Origin: Clostridia bacterium
Lineage (GTDB): Bacteria > Bacillota > Clostridia > Oscillospirales > CAG-272
Assembly (NCBI GenBank): GCA_017453305.1
Contig: JAFTKJ010000025.1
Location: forward strand, 64,392 to 128,391
DNA length: 64,000 nucleotides
Reading direction: 5' to 3'
Below are positions 10,116 to 18,891 of the stretch, one piece after another. The position numbers and the translations under genes are program-made. Numbering within the stretch: position 1 is the first letter of the stretch; the number at the start of each line of letters is the position of its first letter. Under the pieces are notes generated by a model. It was not told the DNA's origin. It searched no databases and was given only the letters and a program-made list of their open reading frames with translations.

Positions 10116-11198
10116 ATGAAGAATACGTTCGGACAAAGTGTTGCGCTGACGCTGTTTGGTGAGAGCCATGGCGAAGAGATCGGTGCGGTGCTGGACGGCT
10201 TGGCACCGGGACTTCACGTAGACGAGGATTTTATCCGGCATCAGCTTTCCCTGCGCCGTCCGCAAGGGAAAATTTCCACCGCGCGTGTCGAGGCGGACGA
10301 GTTCCGCATTGTCAGCGGTGTGTTTGAGGGCAAAACGACCGGAACACCGCTTTGCATCCTTATTCCCAATACCAACACACGCAGTAAGGATTATACACGC
10401 GGTCTGCCTCGCCCGGGGCATGCCGATTATACCGCAGAGTGCAAATACCACGGTTATCAGGACTATCGTGGCGGCGGACATTTTTCGGGCAGAGTAACCG
10501 CGGCATTGGTCGCGGCGGGTGCCATTGCCATCAGCGCTTTGCGCCAAAACGGCATCCTTATCGGTACGCACATCAGCCGATTGGCGTCGATTTGCGACCG
10601 TGAATTTGCAAGCTATGAAGCCGATCTGGAAACGTTGGGGGATCTTGCATTCCCCGTGCTCAATGCCTCTGCCGCTGTGCGGATGAGGGAGGAGATCGAG
10701 GCGGCGGCGCGCGAGGGAGACAGCGTAGGCGGTGTTTTGGAGACTGCGGTGATCGGTCTTCCTGCAGGCGTAGGAGAGCCGTGGTTTGATACGGTGGAAA
10801 GCGTGCTTGCACACGCGCTGTTCTCGGTTCCCGGCATCAAGGGCGTAGAGTTTGGCGACGGCTTTGGACTTTGTGATCTGCGCGGCAGTGAAGCAAACGA
10901 CGGATTGCGCGTTGAGAACGGCAAGGTCGTAACGGTTACCAATCACAACGGTGGCATCAATGGCGGTATCACCAACGGCATGCCCGTTATTTTCCGCTGT
11001 GCGGTCAAGCCGACTCCCTCCATTTACCGAGAGCAGGAAAGCGTAGATCTGGAAAACGGTCAAAACGCGACCGTCAAATTGGAGGGGCGTCACGATCCTG
11101 CCATCATCCACCGCGCTCGCGTGGTGGTGGACAGTGTTACGGCGTTGGTGCTGTGTGATCTGCTGGCATTGCGTTTCGGAACGGATTTTCCAAAATAA
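10116..11198 (+). CDS. aroC: Chorismate synthase
   Basis: AroC eliminates phosphate from EPSP to give chorismate, the last common step, and needs reduced FMN. The signatures GESHGEEIGAVLDGL, RPGHADYT, DYRGGGHFSGRVTAALVAAGA and GVEFGDGF are all present over 360 residues, the usual length. The gene follows aroB after 3 bases with an AGGGGG ribosome-binding site inside the end of aroB. I saw no fused flavin reductase domain, so reduced flavin must come from elsewhere. Confidence 0.98.
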   Translation: MKNTFGQSVALTLFGESHGEEIGAVLDGLAPGLHVDEDFIRHQLSLRRPQGKISTARVEADEFRIVSGVFEGKTTGTPLCILIPNTNTRSKDYTRGLPRPGHADYTAECKYHGYQDYRGGGHFSGRVTAALVAAGAIAISALRQNGILIGTHISRLASICDREFASYEADLETLGDLAFPVLNASAAVRMREEIEAAAREGDSVGGVLETAVIGLPAGVGEPWFDTVESVLAHALFSVPGIKGVEFGDGFGLCDLRGSEANDGLRVENGKVVTVTNHNGGINGGITNGMPVIFRCAVKPTPSIYREQESVDLENGQNATVKLEGRHDPAIIHRARVVVDSVTALVLCDLLALRFGTDFPK

Positions 11199-11227
11199 AC
11201 AAGAGGTAAACGATTGGAGGTCACGAA

Positions 11228-12472
11228 ATGAAATACGGTTGCATCGGGGAGCATTTGGGGCACAGCTTTTCGGCGGAGATCCACCGATTGCTGTCACAAA
11301 ATCCTTACGAGATCCATGAGGTCGCACGCGACGCGCTGAATGCCTTTATGAGCAAGCGCGATTTTTGCGGCATCAACGTGACCATTCCCTATAAAGAGGA
11401 CGTCATTCCGCATCTTTGTTGGATGAGCGAGCAGGCAAAGCAGATCGGCGCAGTCAATACGATCGTCAACCGAGAGGGTAAGCTCTACGGCTACAATACC
11501 GATTTTTTCGGTATGAGCGCCTTGATCCGCCGTGTGGGCGGTGAGCTTCGCGGCAAAAAGGTTGCCGTGCTTGGCACGGGCGGCACTTCTCGTACGGCGG
11601 TAGCCGTGGCGAGTGCGATGGGCGCACGGGAGATCTTGCGCGTCAGCCGCTCTCAAAAGGACGGGTGCATTACGTATGAAACGCTCCGTAAGGATCATAC
11701 CGACGTGGAGTTCGTTATTAACACTACACCCTGCGGCATGTTCCCCAACCCAAACGCAAAGCCCATTGAGGTGTCGGACTTTCCGCGGCTTGAGGGCTTG
11801 ATCGACGCCATCTATAATCCCTTGCGTCCGCAATTGGTGCTGGATGCGAAGGAGAAGGGCATTCCTTCCGAGGGAGGCTTGTATATGCTGGTGGCACAAG
11901 CGGTCAAGGCATCCGAAATCTTTTTGGATTGCACCTATTCACAGCAAACACTTGAAGAGGTTTACCACAGCGTTCTGCGACAAAAAGAGAACGTCGTACT
12001 CACGGGTATGCCCGCCAGTGGAAAGAGTAGCGTGGGGAAGTGCCTGGCTAAGCTGTTGAACAGAGAATTTTTTGATCTTGACGAGGAGATCGTCAAGGCG
12101 GCAGGACGTTCCATTCCCGAGATTTTTGCAAATGATGGAGAGGTTGCCTTCCGCGATTTGGAATCACGCGTTTTGCGTGAGGAATTGGCACAAAAAAACG
12201 GCATCGTGCTTGCTACGGGTGGCGGCGCGATCCTGCGTGAGGAAAACGTCACACAGCTTCGCCGCAACGGAAGACTGTATTTTCTGGACCGTCCGCTTGC
12301 AATGCTGTTGCCCACGGAGGATCGCCCCCTGGCATCCTCTGCCGAGGCGATCAAAAAGCGTTACGAGGAGCGCTATGCGCGATATTACAAAACTGCCGAT
12401 TGCCGCATTGACGGTGCGGGAAGCGTGCAGGACGTGGCGCAACTGATCAGAAAGGATTTTGAAGCATTATGA
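11228..12472 (+). CDS. aroE-aroK: Fused shikimate dehydrogenase - shikimate kinase
   Basis: One 414-residue protein carries the fourth and fifth shikimate steps. Residues 1-250 are AroE: the substrate site NVTIPYK with Lys56, GYNTD with Asp92, the NADP-binding loop VAVLGTGGTSRTA, NTTPCGMFP and GLYMLVAQA. Residues 254-414 are AroK: P-loop GMPASGKSS at 260-268, FFDLDEEI with the DLD metal/substrate motif, FRDLES and ATGGGAI. There is almost no linker, so the domains probably sit side by side. Fused AroE-AroK proteins are known in some bacteria. The 3' end overlaps aroQ by 4 bases. No separate kinase gene is present in the operon. Confidence 0.95.
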   Translation: MKYGCIGEHLGHSFSAEIHRLLSQNPYEIHEVARDALNAFMSKRDFCGINVTIPYKEDVIPHLCWMSEQAKQIGAVNTIVNREGKLYGYNTDFFGMSALIRRVGGELRGKKVAVLGTGGTSRTAVAVASAMGAREILRVSRSQKDGCITYETLRKDHTDVEFVINTTPCGMFPNPNAKPIEVSDFPRLEGLIDAIYNPLRPQLVLDAKEKGIPSEGGLYMLVAQAVKASEIFLDCTYSQQTLEEVYHSVLRQKENVVLTGMPASGKSSVGKCLAKLLNREFFDLDEEIVKAAGRSIPEIFANDGEVAFRDLESRVLREELAQKNGIVLATGGGAILREENVTQLRRNGRLYFLDRPLAMLLPTEDRPLASSAEAIKKRYEERYARYYKTADCRIDGAGSVQDVAQLIRKDFEAL

Positions 12473-12918
12473 AGCTGTACGTTCTCAATGGACCGAACCT
12501 CAATTTTTTAGGGATTCGTGAGCCTGCACATTACGGAAGCACCACCTATGCACAGCTTCTGGATATGATCCGCGCGCATTGCGAGGAGAAAAAAATCGAG
12601 GTGGTGTGTCATCAATCCAACCACGAGGGAGCGCTTGTGGATTGGATCCAGGAGGCGTATTGGGAAGGGGCAGACGGCATCGTCATTAACCCCGGAGCTT
12701 ATACGCATACCAGCGTGGCGCTGTTGGATGCGGTCAAGTCCACGCAGATCCCCACCGTGGAGGTACACATTTCCAAGGTAGAGGAGCGCGAGGCGTTCCG
12801 TCAGATCAGCTATATTCGAGAAGCTTGCATTGCCACCATCACGGGGCACGGCGTCAAGGGATATCTTGAGGCGATTGATCTGCTGGCGGAATGGCTGCAA
12901 AAAGGAGCTGACGCATGA
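12469..12918 (+). CDS. aroQ: 3-Dehydroquinate dehydratase, type II
   Basis: AroQ dehydrates 3-dehydroquinate to 3-dehydroshikimate, the third step. The 149-residue dodecameric type II enzyme is recognised by NGPNLNFLGIREPAHYG (with the active-site Tyr), NPGAYTHTSVALLDA, VEVHISKVEEREAFR and TGHGVKGY. Its ATG overlaps the aroE-aroK stop in an ATGA arrangement, and its own stop overlaps the aroA start the same way, so the three are probably translationally coupled. Confidence 0.97.
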   Translation: MKLYVLNGPNLNFLGIREPAHYGSTTYAQLLDMIRAHCEEKKIEVVCHQSNHEGALVDWIQEAYWEGADGIVINPGAYTHTSVALLDAVKSTQIPTVEVHISKVEEREAFRQISYIREACIATITGHGVKGYLEAIDLLAEWLQKGADA

Positions 12919-14123
12919 ACGTAACGATCTTTCCGTCGCACGCCGAGGGACGCGTGAGTGCGCCGCCATCCAAAAGCATGGCGCACCGACTTCTCATCTC
13001 TGCCGCACTTTCAAATGGAGTCAGCCATCTGTCGGGGGTTTCCAAATGCGAGGACGTTTTGGCTACGGTGGATTGTCTGCGTGTGCTTGGCGCAGATTGT
13101 CAATGGAGTGGAGAGAACGTCACAGTGCACGGCATGGAGCTTTCCCTGCCGCAGGGAAATGAATTGATCTTACCTTGCCGTGAAAGCGGCAGTACCATGC
13201 GCTTTATGCTTCCCATCGCGTTGCTTTCGGGAAGAGAAGTTACGCTTGTAGGTGCCTCCTCGCTGCTGCGCCGCCCCATGACGGTGTACGAGGAGCTTTG
13301 TGTTCGCCACGGCTTGTATTTTTTACAAAACGAGCAGGGCATTACCGTAAGGGGACCCTTGTGTGCCGGTGCTTATGAGCTTCCCGGAAACGTGAGTAGT
13401 CAATTTGTCAGCGGCATGTTGTTTGCCTTAACAAAATGTGGGGGCGCGAGCGTGTTGCGCATTCTGCCTCCCGTCGAGAGCCGCTCTTATATTCTTTTGA
13501 CGGTTGCGGCGCTGCAGGCGTTCGGAGCTGACGTCAAATGGACGGACGAGTACACACTTGCCATCAATGGGGGAGTTGAGATGCAGGCGCGCGACGCTAC
13601 CGTAGAGGGGGATTATTCCAATGCCGCATTTCTGGAGGCGTTCAACCTCTTTGGAGGAAACGTCACCGTGGAGGGGCTTGATCCTGATTCTTTGCAGGGT
13701 GACCGTGTCTATCGCGATTGCTTCGAGCAGCTGAAAAAGGAAAACGCCGTTATCTCTCTTGAGGATTGCCCCGATCTTGCTCCCATTCTGTTTGCCGTTG
13801 CGGCGGCGCAAAAGGGCGGCAGATTTATTCATACCAAACGCTTGAAGATCAAGGAGAGCGACCGTGCCGAGACCATGGCGCAGGAGCTACGCAAGTTTGG
13901 AGTCACCGTGCAGGTGCTCTCCGACGAGGTCATTGTTGAGCCCACCGCCTTTCATGCCCCCACCGATGTTTTGTGCGGACACAACGATCACCGTATCGTA
14001 ATGGCTTTGGCGGTGTTGTGCACGTTGACCGGTGGCGTGATTGAGGGGGCGGAGGCATCGCGCAAGAGCTTTCCCGACTTTTTTGAACGCATTCGCACCA
14101 TTGGTGTGGAATGGAAATATTGA
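12915..14123 (+). CDS. aroA: 5-Enolpyruvylshikimate-3-phosphate synthase
   Basis: AroA transfers enolpyruvate from PEP to shikimate 3-phosphate, the sixth step. The 402-residue protein shows the duplicated EPSP synthase pattern: PPSKSMAHRLLISAAL at the N-terminus, the loop CRESGSTMRF in place of the usual GNSGTTxR, GDYSNAAFLEA, and RLKIKESDRAETMAQEL with HNDHRIVMALAV near the end. It is short compared with E. coli (427) but in the range of Clostridia. The ATG overlaps the aroQ stop. Confidence 0.97.
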   Translation: MNVTIFPSHAEGRVSAPPSKSMAHRLLISAALSNGVSHLSGVSKCEDVLATVDCLRVLGADCQWSGENVTVHGMELSLPQGNELILPCRESGSTMRFMLPIALLSGREVTLVGASSLLRRPMTVYEELCVRHGLYFLQNEQGITVRGPLCAGAYELPGNVSSQFVSGMLFALTKCGGASVLRILPPVESRSYILLTVAALQAFGADVKWTDEYTLAINGGVEMQARDATVEGDYSNAAFLEAFNLFGGNVTVEGLDPDSLQGDRVYRDCFEQLKKENAVISLEDCPDLAPILFAVAAAQKGGRFIHTKRLKIKESDRAETMAQELRKFGVTVQVLSDEVIVEPTAFHAPTDVLCGHNDHRIVMALAVLCTLTGGVIEGAEASRKSFPDFFERIRTIGVEWKY

Positions 14124-14153
14124 TCATCCCAGTATGAAGGATCCAAAACCGAT

Positions 14154-15020
14154 ATGAATACCTTAAAAAACGATTGCAATATTCTCATCATAGGACTTGG
14201 CGTCATGGGCGGAAGCTACGCTCGCGCACTTTCCAAAAAAGGATATTGCGTCCGTTGCATTACCAAAAATCAAAAGGACATTGATTACGCGCTTGCAAAC
14301 GGTATGATCCGTGAAGGGTCAACCGAGGTAGAGCCTGCCTTGGTACAGCAAGCAGATCTCATCATTTTTGCTCTCTACCCACACATCTTTGTGGATTGGG
14401 TCGGGCAGTATCAGCATTTGTTCCGTCCCGGAACGCTGATCACAGACGTGACGGGTGTCAAGGGCAGTATTGTGAGTACGGTGCAGGAAATGCTGCGCCC
14501 GGACGTAGAATTCATTGCGGCACACCCGATGGCAGGGCGTGAGAGCAGTGGAGTGGAGTACAGCGACGATCGCGTATTCCAAGGCGCAAACTTTATCATC
14601 ACTCCCACCGAGCGAAATTCATCGGAGGCGATTGCCGTTTGCCGTGAGATTGGCGAGGTGCTTGGCTTTGCGCGCATTTCACAGCTCTCTCCAGAGGAGC
14701 ACGACCGTATGATCGCCTTTCTTTCTCAGTTGACGCACTGTATTGCCGTGACGCTGATGACCTGCAACGAAACACCCATGATGGAGCAGTACAGCGGCGA
14801 CTCCTTCCGCGATCTGACGCGCATTGCAAAGATCAACGACGTGATGTGGTCGGAGCTGTTTATGCTCAACCGCGACGCTCTTTTGGAGCAGATGGATGCA
14901 TTTGCCGATGAATTTGACCGTTTTCGCCAAATGCTGAAAAACGGGGATAGCGATGGAATGCGAGACGTGATGAAGCGTGCCACCGCGCGGCGTACGCTGT
15001 TTGATAAGCCAAAGAATTGA
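14154..15020 (+). CDS. tyrA: Prephenate dehydrogenase
   Basis: TyrA oxidatively decarboxylates prephenate to 4-hydroxyphenylpyruvate, the Tyr branch. The N-terminus is a Rossmann fold (IIGLGVMGGSYARAL at residues 11-25). DVTGVKGSIV, the substrate-site AAHPMAGRESSGVEYS and LSQLTHCIAVTLM follow, as in the NAD(P)-dependent family. At 288 residues it has neither a chorismate mutase nor a C-terminal ACT domain, so I see no built-in feedback module. It lies 30 bases after aroA. Confidence 0.95.
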   Translation: MNTLKNDCNILIIGLGVMGGSYARALSKKGYCVRCITKNQKDIDYALANGMIREGSTEVEPALVQQADLIIFALYPHIFVDWVGQYQHLFRPGTLITDVTGVKGSIVSTVQEMLRPDVEFIAAHPMAGRESSGVEYSDDRVFQGANFIITPTERNSSEAIAVCREIGEVLGFARISQLSPEEHDRMIAFLSQLTHCIAVTLMTCNETPMMEQYSGDSFRDLTRIAKINDVMWSELFMLNRDALLEQMDAFADEFDRFRQMLKNGDSDGMRDVMKRATARRTLFDKPKN

Positions 15021-15071
15021 TTGATTTTATAATATTTTTATTCTTAGATAACCCGAAAGGAACCCAACGTT

Positions 15072-16103
15072 ATGAACATGCAATTTTACCGTAAGCTCCC
15101 CATCCCTCAGGAGATCAAGGAGCAATATCCCGTATCCCCCGAGTTGAAGGCGCGCCGTGATGCGTGCGTCAATGCACTCAAGGACGTTTTTTCCGGCAAG
15201 TCCGATAAGTTTGTACTTGTAATCGGTCCTTGCTCTGCGGACAATGAAGATTCCGTATTGGATTATATTTCCCGTCTGCGTACGGTGCAGGATAAGGTTG
15301 CCGATAAAATTCTGATCGTTCCCCGTATCTACACCAACAAGCCCCGTACCACGGGCGACGGTTACAAGGGCATGCTGCACCAGCCCAACCCGAACGCCGA
15401 TCCCGATCTGCTCAAAGGCATCATTGCCATTCGCCGTTTGCACCTGCGCGCATTGGCAGAAACCGGCTTTGGCTGTGCGGATGAGATGCTGTATCCCGAA
15501 AATCACCGCTATCTTTCCGACCTGTTGACCTACGTTGCAGTCGGTGCGCGCTCGGTGGAGAACCAGCAGCACCGCCTGACCGCCAGTGGCTTGGATATTC
15601 CCGTCGGTATGAAGAACCCGACCTGCGGAGATTTGAGCGTGATGATGAATTCTATCACGGCGGCACAGCATTCGCACATGTTCCTCTACCGCGGTTGGGA
15701 GGTCAAGAGCATGGGCAACCCCTATGCGCACGCGATCCTGCGCGGTTACGTGGATACCAAGGGACAAAGCTCACCGAACTATCACTATGAGGATCTGATC
15801 CACTTGGCACAGACCTATGAGAAGAGCGGACTGCAGAATCCTGCCGTGATCGTAGATACCAACCATGCAAACTCCGGCAAACAATGCCTGGAGCAAGTGC
15901 GCATTGCCAAGGAGGTCCTGCACGCTTGCCGCCATTCTAACGACGTCAAGCGGCTGGTTAAGGGGCTGATGATCGAGAGCTACATTGAGGACGGCGCACA
16001 AAAGATCGGTCCTGAGGAGATCTACGGAAAGTCCATTACAGACCCATGCCTCGGCTGGGAAAAGACTGAGCGCCTCATTTACGATATGGCTGAGATACTT
16101 TAA
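15072..16103 (+). CDS. aroF: DAHP synthase, type I (AroF/AroG/AroH class)
   Basis: This enzyme condenses PEP and erythrose 4-phosphate into DAHP, the first shikimate step. The 343-residue product resembles the E. coli AroFGH class: VIGPCSADNEDSVLDYISRL, PRIYTNKPRTTGDGYKG, GFGCADEMLYPENHRY, GARSVENQQHR, IPVGMKNPTCGD and DTNHANSGKQ with its metal-site histidine. This class is usually feedback-inhibited by an aromatic amino acid, but which one cannot be told here. A 51-base AT-rich gap precedes it, with a TATAAT at 15028 but no convincing -35 at normal spacing. The ribosome-binding site is AAAGGA. Confidence 0.96.
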   Translation: MNMQFYRKLPIPQEIKEQYPVSPELKARRDACVNALKDVFSGKSDKFVLVIGPCSADNEDSVLDYISRLRTVQDKVADKILIVPRIYTNKPRTTGDGYKGMLHQPNPNADPDLLKGIIAIRRLHLRALAETGFGCADEMLYPENHRYLSDLLTYVAVGARSVENQQHRLTASGLDIPVGMKNPTCGDLSVMMNSITAAQHSHMFLYRGWEVKSMGNPYAHAILRGYVDTKGQSSPNYHYEDLIHLAQTYEKSGLQNPAVIVDTNHANSGKQCLEQVRIAKEVLHACRHSNDVKRLVKGLMIESYIEDGAQKIGPEEIYGKSITDPCLGWEKTERLIYDMAEIL

Positions 16104-16136
16104 AGAGAATATTTCCAATGAAAGGGAACCAAAGAT

Positions 16137-17420
16137 ATGAGCAACTACAAAATTGAAACCAAATGCGTGCAGGGCGGCTATACGCCCGGCAACGGTGAGC
16201 CTCGCCAGATCCCGATCGTGCAGAGCACGACCTTCCACTATGATACCAGCGAGGATATGGCAAAGCTGTTTGACCTGGAGGCATCGGGATACTTCTACTC
16301 CCGTCTGCAAAATCCTACGTGCGATACCGTGGCGGCAAAGATCTGCGAATTGGAGGGAGGAAGCGCGGCAATGCTGACCTCCTCGGGTCAGGCTGCAAAC
16401 TTTTACGCGGTCTTTAATATTGCCAACTGCGGTGACCACGTTGTTTCTTCCTCTACCATTTACGGCGGCACCTTCAATCTGTTTGCCGTAACCATGAAGA
16501 AGATGGGCATTGATTTCACCTTCGTCTCTCCCGATTGCACCGCAGAGGAGCTGGAGGCGGCGTTCAAGCCCAACACCAAGGCAGTATTTGGCGAGACCAT
16601 CGCAAACCCCGCCTTGACCGTGCTCGACATTGAAAAATTCGCAAAGGCGGCACACGCGCACGGCGTACCGCTGATCATTGACAATACCTTTGCAACTCCC
16701 GTCAACTGCCGTCCCTTTGAGTGGGGCGCGGACATCGTTACGCACTCTACCACCAAGTATATGGACGGTCACGGTGCGGCTGTCGGCGGTTGTATCGTGG
16801 ATTCGGGCAAGTTCGATTGGATGGCACAAAAGGAAAAATTCCCCGGACTGTGCACTCCCGACGATAGCTACCACGGCATCGTCTACGCCGAAAAATTCGG
16901 TTTGGGCGGCGCGTTTATCACCAAGGCGACCGCACAGCTGATGCGTGACTTTGGCTCCACTCCCGCACCCCAGAGCGCGTTCTTGCTCAACCTCGGTCTT
17001 GAGAGCCTGCACGTGCGTATGGAGCGTCACTGCGCGAACGGTCTTGCGGTGGCAACCTTCCTCAAGTCCCATCCCAACGTCACTTGGGTGACTTACGCAG
17101 GTCTTGAGGGAGATAAGTACTATGACCTTGCTCAAAAGTATATGCCCAAGGGCACCTGCGGCGTTGTCAGCTTTGGTGTCAAGGGGGGCAGAGCTGCTGC
17201 CGAGAAGTTTATGAAGCATCTTAAGCTTGCCGCAATCGAAACGCACGTAGCAGACGCGCGCACCTGCTGCCTGCATCCCGCAAGCGCAACCCACCGCCAG
17301 ATGAACGACGAGGAGCTGCTGGCTGCCGGCGTATCGGGTGACCTCGTGCGCTATTCCTGCGGCTTGGAGAATGCTGAGGATCTGATCGCAGACCTCAAGC
17401 AGGCTCTGGAAAGCATCTGA
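16137..17420 (+). CDS. metY: O-acetylhomoserine sulfhydrylase
   Basis: MetY makes homocysteine from O-acetylhomoserine and sulfide in a PLP-dependent reaction. The 427 residues carry the Cys/Met metabolism family pattern: YSRLQNPTCDTVAAKI, MLTSSGQAANF, DNTFATPVNCRP and the PLP lysine in THSTTKYMDGHGAAVGG (Lys about 207). ADARTCCLHPASATHRQ near the C-terminus is typical of sulfhydrylases. It sits 33 bases after aroF with no terminator between, and metA follows, which supplies the acyl-homoserine substrate. Confidence 0.95.
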   Translation: MSNYKIETKCVQGGYTPGNGEPRQIPIVQSTTFHYDTSEDMAKLFDLEASGYFYSRLQNPTCDTVAAKICELEGGSAAMLTSSGQAANFYAVFNIANCGDHVVSSSTIYGGTFNLFAVTMKKMGIDFTFVSPDCTAEELEAAFKPNTKAVFGETIANPALTVLDIEKFAKAAHAHGVPLIIDNTFATPVNCRPFEWGADIVTHSTTKYMDGHGAAVGGCIVDSGKFDWMAQKEKFPGLCTPDDSYHGIVYAEKFGLGGAFITKATAQLMRDFGSTPAPQSAFLLNLGLESLHVRMERHCANGLAVATFLKSHPNVTWVTYAGLEGDKYYDLAQKYMPKGTCGVVSFGVKGGRAAAEKFMKHLKLAAIETHVADARTCCLHPASATHRQMNDEELLAAGVSGDLVRYSCGLENAEDLIADLKQALESI

Positions 17421-17477
17421 ACCCCAAAAGGGAAATCCTCCAACCTACCATTATATTAAAAGGAGTCGTACCGAAAC

Positions 17478-18425
17478 ATGCCGATTAAAATTCCGAACGA
17501 ATTGCCCGCAACAAAAACGCTTGCCGAGGAAAATATATTCGTGATGACCGACGCGCGTGCTGTGTCGCAGGATATTCGTCCGCTGCAGATCCTTCTTTTG
17601 AATCTGATGCCGACAAAGATCGATACCGAAACACAGCTTTCCCGTCTTTTGGGAAACACTCCCTTGCAGGTGGAGCTGACGCTGATGCATACGCGTTCAC
17701 ACAAGTCCAAAAACACCTCCGAGGAGCATCTGCTTGCTTTTTATACCACCTTTGATCAGGTCAAGGATAAATACTATGACGGTCTAATCATCACGGGAGC
17801 ACCTGTGGAGATGTTGCCCTTTGAAGAGGTGGAATACTGGGACGAGCTGTGCGAGATCATGGATTGGAGCACCACGCACGTCCACAGCACCTTCCACATC
17901 TGCTGGGGGGCTCAGGCGGGGCTGTATCACCATTTTGGGGTGCAGAAAAAGGAGCTTGACAAGAAAATGTTCGGCGTGTTTCCGCACGTTGCCGATTACA
18001 AGAGATCCATGCTCTTCCGTGGCTTTGACGACGTGTTTATGATCCCTCACTCGCGTCATACCACCATTGACCGTGCCGATCTGGAAAAGGTGCCCGGGTT
18101 GAAGATCCTTGCCTCCTCCGAGGAGGCGGGCGTGTTTGCACTTTCTACCAAAAAAGGCAGACAGATCTTTATTACGGGTCATCCCGAGTATGATCCCGGA
18201 ACGCTGAACAAGGAGTATTGCCGTGACGTGGCGGCAGGGAAGCCGATCGAGATCCCGAAGAATTATTTCCCGGGTGACGATCCCACCAAGGAACCGCTTT
18301 CCACTTGGCGCTCCTCGGCAAATCTGCTGTATTCCAACTGGCTCAACTATTTCGTATATCAGACCACGCCGTATGATCTGAAGGAGATCAAGGACGTCAA
18401 GGAGACTACGGACGAAACGATTTGA
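17478..18425 (+). CDS. metA: Homoserine O-acetyltransferase, MetA family
   Basis: MetA activates homoserine for sulfhydrylation. The class I amidotransferase-like fold is clear: [20 protein letters not shown], the nucleophile Cys in [22 protein letters not shown] and TGHPEYD. Residue 111, in TGAPVE, is Glu. In this family Glu at this position has been linked to acetyl-CoA use and Gly (as in E. coli) to succinyl-CoA. Together with the adjacent O-acetylhomoserine sulfhydrylase, this argues for an acetyltransferase. Length of 315 residues is normal. The ribosome-binding site AAAAGGAG lies just upstream. Confidence 0.95.
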   Translation: MPIKIPNELPATKTLAEENIFVMTDARAVSQDIRPLQILLLNLMPTKIDTETQLSRLLGNTPLQVELTLMHTRSHKSKNTSEEHLLAFYTTFDQVKDKYYDGLIITGAPVEMLPFEEVEYWDELCEIMDWSTTHVHSTFHICWGAQAGLYHHFGVQKKELDKKMFGVFPHVADYKRSMLFRGFDDVFMIPHSRHTTIDRADLEKVPGLKILASSEEAGVFALSTKKGRQIFITGHPEYDPGTLNKEYCRDVAAGKPIEIPKNYFPGDDPTKEPLSTWRSSANLLYSNWLNYFVYQTTPYDLKEIKDVKETTDETI

Positions 18426-18452
18426 TATCTATATAATAAAGGAAGATCGTAT

Positions 18453-18881
18453 ATGAAAGACTTGGAAAAGGCAAAAGCACTTTTGCTCGCTCCCGATTCC
18501 ACCTACACCTGCGTGCTCTGTCGCAATGACGAGCAGTACACAAGTGAAGAGAAGGGAATTGCTCCCATGATGCGCTTTCTCGACAGCGGCACAAGACTGG
18601 ATGGGTTTTGTGCCGCCGATCGTATTGTGGGCAAGGCGGCGGCAATGCTGTTTATCCTGGCGCACGTGTGCGCCGTACACGGTGAAGTTATGACAGAGAC
18701 GGCGCGCAGACTTTTAGAAGAAAACGGGATCGCTGTGTCGTTCGGTACCTTGACCGACGCCATCATCAATCGTCGGGGCGATGGGCTTTGTCCCATGGAG
18801 CAAGCCGTTTTCAACGTCGACGATCCGCAATCCGCGCGCGAGGCGATCCGCTTGACCATGCAGAGATTGTCTAAAAAATAA
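18453..18881 (+). CDS. DUF1893 family protein
   Basis: This 142-residue protein resembles the DUF1893 family (the Thermotoga TM1506 type), which has a deaminase-like fold and no established function. The hallmarks I recognise are a conserved RIVGKAAAMLFILAHV helix and RRGDGLCPMEQAV near residue 107. An early Cys (TCVLC) and a mid-protein Cys (DGFCAADRIVGKAA) could be functional, but I cannot show it. It lies 27 bases after metA with AAGGAAG upstream, so it is the apparent last gene of the aromatic/methionine unit, just before the nrdD promoter. A role in sulfur or one-carbon metabolism would be a guess from position only. Confidence 0.75.
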   Translation: MKDLEKAKALLLAPDSTYTCVLCRNDEQYTSEEKGIAPMMRFLDSGTRLDGFCAADRIVGKAAAMLFILAHVCAVHGEVMTETARRLLEENGIAVSFGTLTDAIINRRGDGLCPMEQAVFNVDDPQSAREAIRLTMQRLSKK

Positions 18882-18891
18882 CAAAATAAAA

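Noticed and set aside
15021..15071. Separate promoter for aroF
   Set aside because: A TATAAT at 15028 exists, but the only TTGATA-like -35 is 21 bases away, which is too far for a confident call.
15771..17294. 507-residue minus-strand frame across aroF and metY
   Set aside because: It crosses two well-supported plus-strand genes and their gap and has no domain signature.
17421..17477. SAM riboswitch or T-box before metA, or before metY at 16104-16136
   Set aside because: The gaps are 57 and 33 bases, too short for either element, and show no terminator hairpin.
18432..18437. TATAAT before the DUF1893 gene as a promoter
   Set aside because: No -35 is found at a usable distance, and the gap to metA is only 27 bases.
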